A model generated the notes under the pieces. The model saw nothing but the letters and a program-made list of their open reading frames with translations, searched no databases and was not told where the DNA came from. Position numbers and translations under genes: made by a program. This document shows positions 54,679 through 63,377 of a stretch of 64,000 nt of DNA, piece after piece; position 1 is the first letter of the stretch; each line of letters begins with the position of its first letter. The stretch comes from Corynebacterium doosanense CAU 212 = DSM 45436 (GTDB lineage Bacteria; Actinomycetota; Actinomycetes; Mycobacteriales; Mycobacteriaceae). The stretch covers positions 992,001-1,056,000 of the forward strand of contig NZ_CP006764.1 of NCBI RefSeq assembly GCF_000767055.1, in the 5' to 3' direction.

Positions 54679-55443
54679 CTAAGGCACCTGGTACTCGAGA
54701 TCCCGTGCGTCGGTCACCAGCATGTGGCCCGGGGCGTGGGTGATGGCGAACGACGGCTTCGACGCAGCCACCACCGCCTGCGGCGTGACACCGCAGGCCC
54801 AGAACACGGGGATGGTGCCGTCCGGGATGGGAACGGCGTCGCCGTAGTCCGGGGACATGAGGTCGGAGATCCCGATCGCGGAAGGATCACCCACGTGCAC
54901 GGGTGCGCCGTGGACGGCCGGGTAACGCGAGGTGATGCGCACCGCGTCGGCGACCTGACCGGCCGGGATAGGCCGCATGGACACCACAAGCGGGCCGGAG
55001 AACTGGCCGGCCGGTTCCGTGGCCACGTTCGTGCGGAACATGGGCACGTTGCAGTCGTTTTCGATGTGGGCGACGGGGACGCCGTTCTCCAGCAGTGCGT
55101 CCTCAAAGGTGAAGGAGCAGCCGATCATGAAGGTGACCAGGTCGTCGCGCCAATAATCGAACACCTGCACCGGTTCGTCGACAAGTGATCCATTCTCGAA
55201 CACGCGGTAACGCGGGACGCAGTCGCGGATGTCGGAACCCTGCAACAGGTCAGACGAAACCTGGCCGGGTTCGAGCACGCCGAGCAGCGGGCAGGGTTTG
55301 GGGTTGCGCTGGGCGAACAACAGGAAGTCGAAGGCGTCCTCGCGGGGGAGGATCATGAGGTTTGCCTGGGCATATCCACGGGCAAAGCCCGCTGTAGGGC
55401 GGGCTTCGGTCCGGAAATGCTCGCGTGCTTCGAGCGGGGTCAT
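54679..55443 (-). CDS. DUF1445 / putative hydro-lyase (YcsI family)
   Basis: This 254-residue soluble protein of the UPF0317/DUF1445 family has [19 protein letters not shown] near the start, the conserved [13 protein letters not shown] near 130 and [12 protein letters not shown] near 215. A member of the wider family is a mitochondrial D-glutamate cyclase; the bacterial role is unsettled. As in Bacillus ycsG-ycsI, it pairs with an NRAMP-like transporter (7-bp gap), often near 5-oxoproline metabolism genes, which are not in this window. Confidence 0.85.
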   Translation of the reverse strand: MTPLEAREHFRTEARPTAGFARGYAQANLMILPREDAFDFLLFAQRNPKPCPLLGVLEPGQVSSDLLQGSDIRDCVPRYRVFENGSLVDEPVQVFDYWRDDLVTFMIGCSFTFEDALLENGVPVAHIENDCNVPMFRTNVATEPAGQFSGPLVVSMRPIPAGQVADAVRITSRYPAVHGAPVHVGDPSAIGISDLMSPDYGDAVPIPDGTIPVFWACGVTPQAVVAASKPSFAITHAPGHMLVTDARDLEYQVP

Positions 55444-55450
55444 GTCAGTC

Positions 55451-56734
55451 CTAGTTAAAGAGCTTGCCGATGTTGGTGGAGAAGACGTCGTAACCGAGGT
55501 AGAGCGTCAGCAGCCAGACCAGGACACCGATGACGATCAGCCACTTCGGGTACTTGTAACCGCGCAGTAGGTCAGTGCGGAAGGTGGCGACCCAGAGGAC
55601 CATGGCGAAGCCGATGGGCAGGATCAGGCCGTTGAACGCGCCGGCGAAGATGAGCAGTGCCTGCGGAGCCTGGTTGAGGAGGACGTAGACGACGGCACAC
55701 ACGGTGATGAACGCGACGGTGAGCAGGTTGCGGGTACGAGCGCTGGTCTGCTGCGTGGTGACGAAGGAGATCGAGGTGTACGACGCGCCGATGACCGAGG
55801 TCAGGCCGGCGGCCCAAAGAACCAGGCCGAACAGGCGCAGGCCGATCTCACCGGCTGCGTGGTGGAAAGCGTCCGCTGCGGTGTTGTCCGTGGAGAGAAC
55901 GACGCCGCCGGCGACGACGCCGAGGACCGCGAGGAAGAGCAGGACACGCATGATGCCGGTGACGATGACACCGAGGACGGAGGCCTGGGTGACTTCCTTG
56001 ACGTGCTCCGGGCCGCTGAGGCCGGCGTCGATCATGCGGTGGGCGCCGGCGAAGGTGATGTAACCGCCGACGGTGCCGCCGATGAGGGTGATGATGACCG
56101 TGATGTCCACGTCATCCGGGAGGACGGACTGCTTGAGGGCCTCACCGACCGGGGGAGCGGAGACGATGGCGACGTAGAGCATGAGCAGGATCATGATGGC
56201 GCCGAGTGCGACCACGAGGCGGTCGACGGCGACGCCGGCGCGCTTGGACAGGAAGATGAAGATGGCGATGGCCGCGGAGACTGCGCCACCGATGCGCGGG
56301 TCGAGGCCGAACATGGCGTCGGTGCCCAGGCCGGTGCCGGCGATGTTGCCGATGTTGAACACGGCGCCGCCGATGAAGACGAAGACCGCGATGACCCAGC
56401 CGAGGCCGGGGAGGACGCGGTTGCCCAGCTCGTTGGCGCGCAGGCCGGAGACGCCGACGACACGCCAGACGTTGAGCTGGATGGCCACGTCCACGAGGAT
56501 GGACACGAGGATGGCGAAGGCGAAGGCCGCGCCCATCTTGGCGGTGAAGGTGGAGGTCTGGGCGAGGAAGCCCGGACCGATGGCGCTGGTGGCCATGAGG
56601 AACATGGCGCCGAAGATCGCGGAGCGCTTGGCTCCTGACTTCAGCGCCTCGGCCACGGGGGCGTCGGTGGTGGTGTCCACACCGTCCACCTGGGAGGCCG
56701 CGGTACTGCTACCGGGCGTGGTGTTATCGCTCAT
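55451..56734 (-). CDS. NRAMP-like transporter (YcsG family)
   Basis: This 427-residue membrane protein has about eleven spans. It belongs to the NRAMP superfamily, but TM1 reads [17 protein letters not shown] and not the metal-binding DPGN, and the MPH motif of TM6 is replaced by GAHRM. It therefore probably does not carry divalent metals and fits the YcsG group paired with YcsI, perhaps moving an amino or oxo acid. The IS1380 element lies about 170 bp upstream and seems to have cut it off from its promoter. Confidence 0.85.
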   Translation of the reverse strand: MSDNTTPGSSTAASQVDGVDTTTDAPVAEALKSGAKRSAIFGAMFLMATSAIGPGFLAQTSTFTAKMGAAFAFAILVSILVDVAIQLNVWRVVGVSGLRANELGNRVLPGLGWVIAVFVFIGGAVFNIGNIAGTGLGTDAMFGLDPRIGGAVSAAIAIFIFLSKRAGVAVDRLVVALGAIMILLMLYVAIVSAPPVGEALKQSVLPDDVDITVIITLIGGTVGGYITFAGAHRMIDAGLSGPEHVKEVTQASVLGVIVTGIMRVLLFLAVLGVVAGGVVLSTDNTAADAFHHAAGEIGLRLFGLVLWAAGLTSVIGASYTSISFVTTQQTSARTRNLLTVAFITVCAVVYVLLNQAPQALLIFAGAFNGLILPIGFAMVLWVATFRTDLLRGYKYPKWLIVIGVLVWLLTLYLGYDVFSTNIGKLFN

Positions 56735-56753
56735 CACGAGTCCTGTCTTTTAG

Positions 56754-56768
56754 CCTTGATCCACCGAT
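56754..56768. repeat. 15-bp inverted repeat flanking the IS1380 element (left arm)
   Basis: CCTTGATCCACCGAT is the exact reverse complement of 58455-58469 on the other side of the IS. Both arms are outside the IS ends. In the ycsG leader before insertion they could have paired as the base stem of a long RNA structure. Confidence 0.7.
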
Positions 56769-56902
56769 CTGCTTGATGTCCGGGGGCTCACTCGAATTTG
56801 AGCTCGGACACGATGAGCGGGCAGGAGGTAGTGTCCCGGTCTCTCACCGGTCTCTTCCACACTGAGCTTCCCGGAGGCTCCTCCATAACTCCGGTCTCGG
56901 GC

Positions 56903-58416
56903 CCCCCTTTCAGAGGCGAATTGGTCAGATCGACACTGTCCGGGGTGGTCCCAACGCCGATTGCCAGAGTCGTGAGAACTCCGTCGCCCACGGCCAGGCT
57001 CTCGGCAGATGCAGGATCAGTTTCCTAGCCCGGTGAGCAATCCGGGCCGGGACGCTGATGATCCGTGTTCGCAGCGTCTGGGCGCGCACCTTGCCCATCC
57101 GTCCACCAACGACTCCGGCAGCAGCCCGCAGCAGGTTGTGCGTGATCGCTGCGACTGCGAGCCAAGCGGCGTTGGCGTTGAACACCCCGGAGGGCATATG
57201 CGCCAGGGCACCATTCTTCAGCTCCGCATTGATCTGCTCGATGATCGCGTGTCTGCGATGGATGTGATCAGCAGCGACAGTGTCGAAACGATCCTGATCG
57301 ACGGTGGTGAAGAACGCGTGGTACCGGAACAAGTTGAACAACGGGTCTTGCCCGGCAGCCCGTTTTGTTTCGTTGAGTTCCGGGATGCGTCTCACCACCA
57401 GACGCCCCGTCGTTTGCAGTGCCTTCTTCTTTGAGGTGAACGCGGTGAATGGGATCTCAGCGACTTCGGCCTTCGAAATCCATGCCCCGGAATCTTCGTC
57501 GTAGATCGCTTCGGGGTATTCGATGCCAGTCCAGGAGTCATCGCTGATCATTCCGATCGCTGCTTTGACCCTTTTGTCCATGCGTACCGTGATCGACACA
57601 TGAGCCCCGCCGTCGTGGGCGGCTTTGACGACGCCTGATGAGTAGTATGCCGAATCAGCGCGCACCAACACCGAAGTGCCAGAGTTGATCCGGGTTGTGG
57701 TGGCCAGAGCGTCGGAGACGAATTTGTCAGCACCCCGGGCTGAGGAGGTTGAGCCTTTGCGCAGGCGTTGACCGACGATGATTTGGCCGGAACTGGCAGT
57801 CGATGCGGTCGCCAATAGTGCGTTGAGCCCGCGACTACCTTGGTAGCCGAACCCGGCTCCCTGCTTCGACGCGGAGTGAACGTCGATGACGGTGTCGTCG
57901 ACATCGACGAAGATCATTGACGCCTGTGCACTGTCCTGGTTCGTGGGCAGCAGCGGTGTGTGCGCGTTGAGGTTGGTCAGGAAGCGGGAGGAGATGGCGT
58001 CGAGTTGTCTGACGTGGCCGAAGGCGAACGAGCGGAGGAACGAGCCCAGTGTCGAAGGGGCGTAAACGCGGTCGAAGAGGTGTTTCATGCCGCCGTGGCG
58101 GACGATGTTCATGTCATCGATCGAGTCGGCCCCGGCAGCCATTCCTGCGACCAGGGTGGCCAGTTTCGGTGCTGGGTTCGCGCCTTTGTCCGCCCCGGTT
58201 GTGGTCACGGTCAGACGGTCTTCGGCGAGGGCTGGCAGGCCTGCCTTCTGGGCCAGTGCCATGATCGGGACCAGCCCGGTGGTTGCGGTGAGGTTCTCAT
58301 CGTCGAAGGAATGGGACGCAGACGCGGGTGTGTGGTTGAATAGCACCTGAGAGGTGCCCCTTTCTGGGCGGGATTGGTTGACTTAGAACATCATCATTTT
58401 CCCATTTCAGAGGGGG
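56903..58416 (-). mobile_element. IS1380-family insertion sequence
   Basis: This element of about 1.5 kb has one transposase gene. Imperfect terminal repeats start CCCCCTTTCAGAGG on the left and, inverted, CCCCCTCTGAAATGG on the right (about 13/19). No clear target duplication is seen, so the ends are approximate by a few bases or the flanks have recombined. Confidence 0.75.
56925..58346 (-). CDS. IS1380-family transposase
   Basis: This 473-residue DDE transposase is full length for the family. Acidic catalytic residues are in IFVDVDDTVIDVHS near 148, LVRADSAYYSSG near 228 and the C-terminal RRHAIIEQINAELKNG near 375. The N-terminal half has the typical ATTGLVPIMALAQKAGLP start. It is intact and probably active. 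Its lower-GC codon use than the neighbours agrees with recent arrival. Confidence 0.92.
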   Translation of the reverse strand: MLFNHTPASASHSFDDENLTATTGLVPIMALAQKAGLPALAEDRLTVTTTGADKGANPAPKLATLVAGMAAGADSIDDMNIVRHGGMKHLFDRVYAPSTLGSFLRSFAFGHVRQLDAISSRFLTNLNAHTPLLPTNQDSAQASMIFVDVDDTVIDVHSASKQGAGFGYQGSRGLNALLATASTASSGQIIVGQRLRKGSTSSARGADKFVSDALATTTRINSGTSVLVRADSAYYSSGVVKAAHDGGAHVSITVRMDKRVKAAIGMISDDSWTGIEYPEAIYDEDSGAWISKAEVAEIPFTAFTSKKKALQTTGRLVVRRIPELNETKRAAGQDPLFNLFRYHAFFTTVDQDRFDTVAADHIHRRHAIIEQINAELKNGALAHMPSGVFNANAAWLAVAAITHNLLRAAAGVVGGRMGKVRAQTLRTRIISVPARIAHRARKLILHLPRAWPWATEFSRLWQSALGPPRTVSI

Positions 58417-58454
58417 CATTTCCATTTCATGCGCGGCTTGATCCGGATACTCGC

Positions 58455-58469
58455 ATCGGTGGATCAAGG
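58455..58469. repeat. 15-bp inverted repeat flanking the IS1380 element (right arm)
   Basis: ATCGGTGGATCAAGG is the exact reverse complement of 56754-56768. It lies 39 bp outside the right IS end. Confidence 0.7.
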
Positions 58470-58515
58470 TTTAGTGACCTAAGTCATGGTCCACATGGAA
58501 TGCGGCCAGTGTAGA

Positions 58516-58528
58516 CATTGTTGAACAA
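58516..58528. promoter_or_regulatory. Palindromic operator candidate (GntR/FadR type)
   Basis: ATTGTTGAACAAT is a perfect 13-bp palindrome around a central G. On the minus strand it is followed by GTCTACACT, whose TACACT could be a -10 box pointing towards the IS and ycsG. A one-base variant lies upstream of putA at 43472. Confidence 0.55.
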
Positions 58529-58700
58529 TCGAAGAAAGGTCACGGGGGTGCGGGGGTAGGGCGGGGGGCTTTGCGACGCCCACCCAACGCCCCCGGCGGC
58601 GCGCCGCATGGCCATCCCCTGCCCGGGGGTGACCCTTAGATTGATCTTGCAAAGCGGTCCTTGTCGGTGGAAGTTTCCCGGCCCTAAGCTGAGCTGCAAT

Positions 58701-58719
58701 TAAAGTTAGCCTTACCTCA
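58701..58719 (+). promoter_or_regulatory. DtxR box upstream of the heme oxygenase gene
   Basis: TAAAGTTAGCCTTACCTCA matches 15 of 19 positions of the DtxR/IdeR consensus TTAGGTTAGSCTAACCTAA and keeps the GTTAG-C-CT core. It lies 17 bp before ATG, so iron-bound DtxR should repress the gene, as for C. diphtheriae hmuO. Confidence 0.75.
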
Positions 58720-58735
58720 AATAGGAACCCCCGTG

Positions 58736-59380
58736 ATGTGTGCCCCGGCCCTGGTACAACCGCTGTCCATCCGTCTCCGCGAGTGCCCGGCCCAGGCGCA
58801 CGAACACGCAGAAGGCTCCGACTTCATGACCAGTCTGCTCGGCGGCGACGCTACGCCAGAGGCTTTCACCGCTCTGACGGCGCAGCTCTACTACGTCTAC
58901 GACGCCCTGGAGGCCGCGATGCGCCGCCACCGTGAGAGCGTCTGGGCCGGGCAGATCTACGACGCCCGGCTAGAGCGTCGAGACGCGATCGCCACCGACC
59001 TGGCGTTTCTTCTGGGGCCCGGCTGGCGGGAGGAGATCACGCCGCTGCCGGCCACGAGGCGCTACGTCGAGCGGCTGGAGGAGGCGGACGAGATCGGGGT
59101 GATCGGCCACCACTATGTGCGCTACCTGGGCGACGTCGCCGGCGGGCAGGTCATCGCGACGATGATGCAGCGCCTCTACGGAGTCTCGCCCGAGGGCCTG
59201 AGCTTCTACGACTTCTCCGCACTGGGAAAGATCAAACCCTTCCGGGACGACTACCGCGCGGCACTCGACGGGCTGGACCTCACCGACGCGCAGGCGGCGG
59301 CGCTGACCGACGAGGCCGAGCTGGCCTTCGCCCTGAACTCGGACGTGTTCGCGGACCTCGCCGGGGAGCCGGCGCTCTAG
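58736..59380 (+). CDS. hmuO: Heme oxygenase (biliverdin-producing)
   Basis: This 214-residue all-helical protein is the length of C. diphtheriae HmuO. The proximal heme ligand is His22 in AHEHAEGSDF, and the distal helix shows YLGDVAGGQVIA near 133 with the flexible Gly pair. It opens heme to biliverdin, CO and iron for iron acquisition. A DtxR box and AGGA ribosome binding site precede ATG 58736. Its stop overlaps the convergent symporter stop by 4 bp. Confidence 0.93.
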   Translation: MCAPALVQPLSIRLRECPAQAHEHAEGSDFMTSLLGGDATPEAFTALTAQLYYVYDALEAAMRRHRESVWAGQIYDARLERRDAIATDLAFLLGPGWREEITPLPATRRYVERLEEADEIGVIGHHYVRYLGDVAGGQVIATMMQRLYGVSPEGLSFYDFSALGKIKPFRDDYRAALDGLDLTDAQAAALTDEAELAFALNSDVFADLAGEPAL

Positions 59381-60798
59381 ACGGTGGCGCGCTCAGTCAT
59401 CGAGGCGGCGGTGTCCTTCGGCGCGAGGGCGCCCTCGCCGTCCTCGGCCGCGTCCCAGGTGTCCTGATCGAGGATGCCGTTGCGCTTGGCCACGATCGTG
59501 GCCACCACGGACTGACCGGTGACGTTGACCGCGGTGCGCCCCATGTCGATGATCGGCTCGGTGGCCAGGAGCAGACCCACGCCGGCGAGCGGCAGGCCCA
59601 GGGTGGACAGCATGAGGGTGAGCATGACGGTGGCGCCGGTGGTGCCCGCCGTGGCGGCGGAGCCGAGGACCGAGACGATGACGATGAGCAGGTAGTGCGT
59701 GAGGCTCAGGTCGATGTCGTAGAACTGGGCGACAAAGATCGCGGCGACGGCGGGGTAGACCGACGCACAGCCGTCCATCTTGGAGGTCGCGGCCAGCGGC
59801 ATGACAAAGGAGGCGTACTCGCGCGGCACGCCCATGGACTGCTCGGCGACACGCTGGTTGACGGGCATGACGCCCATGGAGGAACGGGTGAAGAAGCCCA
59901 GGCTCGTCACCGGCCACACCCGCTTGAAGAACCCGCCGACCGGGATGCCGGAGAACGCCAGCGCCGCCGGGTAGACCACGAACATGACCAGCGCCAGGCC
60001 CACGTAGATGGCCAGGACGAACTGACCGAGGGAACCCAGGGCCTCCCAGCCGTAGGTGGAGACGGCGCGGCCGATGAGGGCCGCCGTGCCGATGGGTGCC
60101 AGGCGAATGATCCACCAGAGGACCACCTGGATGACGCTGAGCAGGGACTCGGCGAAGTGGAGGAAGGGCTCCGCAGATTTGCCGGCCTTGACCGCGGCGA
60201 TGCCGATGGCCAGGGAGAGCACGAGGATCTGCAGCACGTTGAACGTGACGTTGATGTCGCCGTCGGAGTTGGCGGCGGCGCTCAGGCCCAGGAAGTTGAC
60301 GGGGACGACGGAGTCGATGAATCCCAGCCAGGAGCCCATGGTGTGCGGCTCGGAGGCCTGGTCGGCGCTCACGGAGGTGGTGTTGCCCGGCTGCATGACC
60401 AGTGCGACCACGATGCCGATGACCACGGACACCAGCGCGGTGACGGCGAACCACACCAGGGTGGACACCGCCAGACGGGTGGCGTTGGTGACCTTGCGCA
60501 GGTTGGCCACCGAGGTGACCACGGCGGTGAAGATCAGCGGCGGGATGAGCAGGCGCAGCAACTGGACGTAGGCCGAGGCCACCCAGGTGAGCAGCCCGGT
60601 GAGCCAGCTGGTGTCCTCGCCGACCAGGTCGGCGTCCAGCGCGCGAGCCAGAAAACCCAGCGCGAGGCCGATGACCAGGCCGATGGTGACCTGGGTGCCG
60701 AATCCGGTGAGCCACCCGGGCAGCCGGGACTGCCGGGTATGCCGGGTCTGCTCAGTCTGCTCAGGGGAGGAAGTTTCGGTGTTGAGGGGGGTCGACAT
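59377..60798 (-). CDS. Dicarboxylate/amino acid:cation symporter (DAACS)
   Basis: This 473-residue membrane protein of the glutamate/dicarboxylate symporter family has eight spans plus two re-entrant loops. Signature segments are a Ser-rich loop TRSSMGVMPVN near 285, SKMDGCASVYPAV near 320, AATAGTTGATVML near 365 and EPIIDMGRTAVNVTGQ near 405. The likely substrates are C4-dicarboxylates or acidic/neutral amino acids driven by Na+ or H+. The N-terminal 35 residues are polar and disordered. ATG 60798 is used. Confidence 0.88.
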   Translation of the reverse strand: MSTPLNTETSSPEQTEQTRHTRQSRLPGWLTGFGTQVTIGLVIGLALGFLARALDADLVGEDTSWLTGLLTWVASAYVQLLRLLIPPLIFTAVVTSVANLRKVTNATRLAVSTLVWFAVTALVSVVIGIVVALVMQPGNTTSVSADQASEPHTMGSWLGFIDSVVPVNFLGLSAAANSDGDINVTFNVLQILVLSLAIGIAAVKAGKSAEPFLHFAESLLSVIQVVLWWIIRLAPIGTAALIGRAVSTYGWEALGSLGQFVLAIYVGLALVMFVVYPAALAFSGIPVGGFFKRVWPVTSLGFFTRSSMGVMPVNQRVAEQSMGVPREYASFVMPLAATSKMDGCASVYPAVAAIFVAQFYDIDLSLTHYLLIVIVSVLGSAATAGTTGATVMLTLMLSTLGLPLAGVGLLLATEPIIDMGRTAVNVTGQSVVATIVAKRNGILDQDTWDAAEDGEGALAPKDTAASMTERATV

Positions 60799-60866
60799 GA
60801 CCGTTCCTCGTCTTTCTAGACAGAGAGGTATGCCAGGAAACTGGCGGAACATGTCGAATAATGGCA

Positions 60867-60895
60867 GGTATCACCTGGGAAAGCAAGGTGATACC
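60867..60895. promoter_or_regulatory. 10-bp inverted repeat upstream of the symporter
   Basis: GGTATCACCT (60867-60876) pairs perfectly with 60886-60895, with a 9-nt loop, 69 bp before the symporter ATG. It has no T-run on the minus strand, so it is either an operator or a leader hairpin. Confidence 0.5.
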
Positions 60896-60900
60896 AGTAA

Positions 60901-60922
60901 CCCCGCACCGGCCTGTGCGGGG
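60901..60922 (-). terminator. Probable terminator of selD
   Basis: CCCCGCAC pairs with GTGCGGGG (8 bp, 6-nt loop), 33 bp after the selD stop on the minus strand, followed by TTACTGG. The lack of a strong T-run makes it a moderate candidate. Confidence 0.5.
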
Positions 60923-60955
60923 GAGAGTAGACCGACCAGTATAGAAGTGGCCCGG

Positions 60956-61951
60956 TTAGCGCACCGTCACCGTCCCCGGTTCGCCCGCCACCGTCTCGCC
61001 GATCACGGGGTACCCCGGCACCTCGCCGACCACCAGCAGGCCGCCGGAGGTCTGCGCGTCCGCGAGCAGGATGAGTGTCTCCTCGGCGACGCCCTCGGCG
61101 ACCAGGTGAGGGCGCACCCATGCGAGGTTGCGCTGGGAACCTCCGGAGACAAACCCCTCGGCGATGGAGGACACCGCGGCCTCGAGGGCCGGCACGGCGG
61201 AAGAGTCGAGCACGGCCGACACCCCGGAGGCACGCATCATCTTGTACAGGTGGCCGAGCAGCCCGAAGCCGGTGACATCCGTCGCTGCCCGGACACCCGC
61301 GGCCAGCGCCGCCTCGGAGGCCTCCCGGTTGAGTGCGACCATCTGCTCCACCGCCTCGGGAAAGTCCTCCCCGGTGGACTTATGCCGGTTGTTGAGGATG
61401 CCCACGCCGATGGGCTTGGTGAGGGTGATGGGCAGCCCGGCTGCGGCGGCGTCGTTACGCATGAGCCTGTCCGGATGTGCCACGCCGGTGACGGCCATAC
61501 CGTAGGTCGGCTCGGGGGAGTCGATGGAATGCCCGCCGGTGACGGAGATGCCCGCCTGGGTGGCCACGTCCAGCCCGCCACGCAGCACCTCACTCATGAG
61601 CTCGGTGGGCAGCACCTCGCGGGGCCAGCCGAGCAGGTTGATGGCGGTGACGGGGCGCCCGCCCATGGCGTAGACGTCGCTCAGCGCGTTGGCCGCGGCG
61701 ATGCGGCCCCAGTCGTAGGCGTTGTTGACCACGGGTGTGAAGAAGTCCGCCGTGGAGATGACGGCCAGGCCGTCGGCGATGCGCACGGCCGAGGCGTCGT
61801 CGCCGTCGTCAAGCCCGACGATGACATTGGGGTCCGCGTGCCCGACCAGGCCGCGCACGGCCTCCTCCAGCTCGCCCGGCGGGATCTTGCAGGCGCAGCC
61901 GCCGCCGTGCGCGTACGAGGTCATCTTGTACCGGTCCAACAGTTCGCTCAT
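60956..61951 (-). CDS. selD: Selenide, water dikinase
   Basis: This 331-residue enzyme makes selenophosphate from selenide and ATP for selenocysteine synthesis. The catalytic N-terminal motif is GGGCACKIPP, with Cys19 in the position that is Cys or Sec in the family and Lys22 as partner. Mg-ATP motifs VGLDDGDDASAV and SVTGGHSIDSPEP follow. ATG 61951 is chosen because the family starts here; the open frame upstream is antisense to tRNA-Sec and selA. It is divergent from tRNA-Sec with 37 bp between. Confidence 0.93.
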   Translation of the reverse strand: MSELLDRYKMTSYAHGGGCACKIPPGELEEAVRGLVGHADPNVIVGLDDGDDASAVRIADGLAVISTADFFTPVVNNAYDWGRIAAANALSDVYAMGGRPVTAINLLGWPREVLPTELMSEVLRGGLDVATQAGISVTGGHSIDSPEPTYGMAVTGVAHPDRLMRNDAAAAGLPITLTKPIGVGILNNRHKSTGEDFPEAVEQMVALNREASEAALAAGVRAATDVTGFGLLGHLYKMMRASGVSAVLDSSAVPALEAAVSSIAEGFVSGGSQRNLAWVRPHLVAEGVAEETLILLADAQTSGGLLVVGEVPGYPVIGETVAGEPGTVTVR

Positions 61952-61975
61952 GGATTCGACCCTAACCGCTTTTGC

Positions 61976-61981
61976 TATTGT
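61976..61981 (+). promoter_or_regulatory. Candidate -10 box of the tRNA-Sec/selAB transcript
   Basis: TATTGT ends 7 bp before the first tRNA-Sec base, the right distance for initiation at or near the tRNA 5' end. A weak -35-like TTCGAC lies at 61955. The whole divergent selD/tRNA gap is only 37 bp. Confidence 0.4.
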
Positions 61982-61988
61982 CACGCTC

Positions 61989-62083
61989 GGAGGCGTACGT
62001 GTCCTGGTGGGCGCCCCGGTCTTCAAAACCGGTGAAGCCGAGCATCTCGGCTTGGCGGGTTCGATTCCCGTCCGTCTCCGCCA
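61989..62083 (+). tRNA. selC: tRNA-Sec (anticodon UCA)
   Basis: This 95-nt tRNA has an encoded CCA, the same length as E. coli tRNA-Sec. The anticodon stem CCGGT/ACCGG encloses CTTCAAA with UCA. It has a long variable arm with an 8-bp stem (AAGCCGAG/CTCGGCTT), a T-arm GCGGG-TTCGATT-CCCGT, discriminator G and an acceptor of 7 pairs; the eighth position would be a U-C mismatch. It lies 16 bp before selA, in the same direction, and is divergent from selD. Confidence 0.93.
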
Positions 62084-62099
62084 CAATCTCTGGAGGTAA

Positions 62100-63377
62100 A
62101 TGGTGAGCGATCCACGGCGCAGAATCCCGCGCACCGACGTGCTGCTGGACCTCCCGGAGGTCCGCGCCGCGGCGCTGTCCGAGGCGGGGAAAAGATCGCT
62201 TATCGACGCCGCCCAGTCCCGTGCCCGCGCCCTGGAGATCGCCCCCGAGGAGGTTGCCGCGCAGGTCGTGGCCTCGCTGCCCGAGCGTGCCTCGTCGATG
62301 ACCCCGGTCATCAACGCCACCGGCGTGATCATCCACACCAACATCGGCCGCGCGCCGCTCTCGGAGCAGGCGCAGCGCGCACTCATCGACGCCGCCGGGT
62401 ACGCCGACGTGGAGATGGACCTGGCCATGGGGCAGCGGTCAAAGAACCGCGGCGCCGGCGCGCGCGACGCGTTGCTGGCCGCCGTGCCCGAGGCGGAGGA
62501 CGCGCTGGTGGTGAACAACGGCGCCGCCGCACTGCTGCTGGCCACGACGGCGCTGGCGGAGAACCGCGAGGTGATCATCTCCCGCGGCGAGCTCATCGAG
62601 ATCGGCGCGGGATTCCGCCTGCCGGAGCTCATCGAGTCCGCGCGGGTGACTCTCCGCGAGGTCGGCGCCACCAACCGCACACACCTGGCGGACTACGCAG
62701 GCGCGATCTCGGAGGACACCGGGGCGATCCTCAAGGTGCATCCCTCGAACTACCTCATCACCGGGTTCACCAGCTCCGTCGGTGTGACGGAGCTGCGCGG
62801 GCTGGACGTGCCGCTCATCGTGGACCTCGGCTCGGGGCTGCTGCGACACGACGACGCCCTGCCCACCGAACCCGACATCGCCGCCCAGCTCACCGCGGGC
62901 GCGGACGTGGTCATCGCCTCGGGGGACAAGCTGCTCGGCGGCCCGCAGGCGGGAATCCTCCTGGGTAAGGCGGACGCCATCGCCCGGCTGAAACGCCACC
63001 CGCTGGCCCGTGCCCTGCGCATGGACAAGCTGCGCCTCGCCGCACTGGAGGCGACCGTCGCCGGGCCCGACACCCCGGTCGCCGCGGCACTGCACCTCGA
63101 CCCGGCCCGCTATCGCGCCCGCACCGAGGCACTGGCCGCGGCGGTCGGCGGAGAGGTCGTCGACCACGACGGCCGGGTCGGCGGCGGCGGGGCGCCGGAG
63201 TACCCGCTGCCCGGATTCGCCGTTCGCCTCCCGGCCGAGCTTGCGCCCGCGCTGCGCACCGGCACGCCCGCGGTTCTGCCCCGGGTCCACGACGGTGCGT
63301 GCCTGGTGGACCTGCGCTGCGTGCCCGAGTCACGCGACGGCGAGGTCGCGGACGCGATCCAAAGGGCGGGGAAGTAG
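62100..63377 (+). CDS. selA: L-seryl-tRNA(Sec) selenium transferase
   Basis: This 425-residue PLP enzyme converts seryl-tRNA-Sec to selenocysteyl-tRNA-Sec. The N-terminal helical domain (about 1-65) is followed by VINATGVIIHTNIGRAPLS, the family signature. The PLP lysine is Lys277 in SGDKLLGGPQAG. A GGAGG ribosome binding site lies just before ATG 62100, immediately after the tRNA-Sec CCA. The stop is next to the selB start, so tRNA-Sec, selA and selB appear to be one transcript. Confidence 0.95.
   Translation: MVSDPRRRIPRTDVLLDLPEVRAAALSEAGKRSLIDAAQSRARALEIAPEEVAAQVVASLPERASSMTPVINATGVIIHTNIGRAPLSEQAQRALIDAAGYADVEMDLAMGQRSKNRGAGARDALLAAVPEAEDALVVNNGAAALLLATTALAENREVIISRGELIEIGAGFRLPELIESARVTLREVGATNRTHLADYAGAISEDTGAILKVHPSNYLITGFTSSVGVTELRGLDVPLIVDLGSGLLRHDDALPTEPDIAAQLTAGADVVIASGDKLLGGPQAGILLGKADAIARLKRHPLARALRMDKLRLAALEATVAGPDTPVAAALHLDPARYRARTEALAAAVGGEVVDHDGRVGGGGAPEYPLPGFAVRLPAELAPALRTGTPAVLPRVHDGACLVDLRCVPESRDGEVADAIQRAGK

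Larger units (their letters stand above)
58417..58735. other. Gene-free region between the IS1380 element and hmuO
   Basis: These 319 bp hold the right arm of the 15-bp inverted repeat, a GntR-like palindrome with a minus-strand -10-like TACACT next to it, a G/C-rich stretch (58535-58625) without clear signal, and the DtxR box of the heme oxygenase gene. No coding gene is seen. Confidence 0.6.

Noticed and set aside
61952..62680. Upstream extension of SelD
   Set aside because: It runs antisense through tRNA-Sec and selA; SelD proteins start at MSELLDRYKMTSYAHGGG-like sequence.
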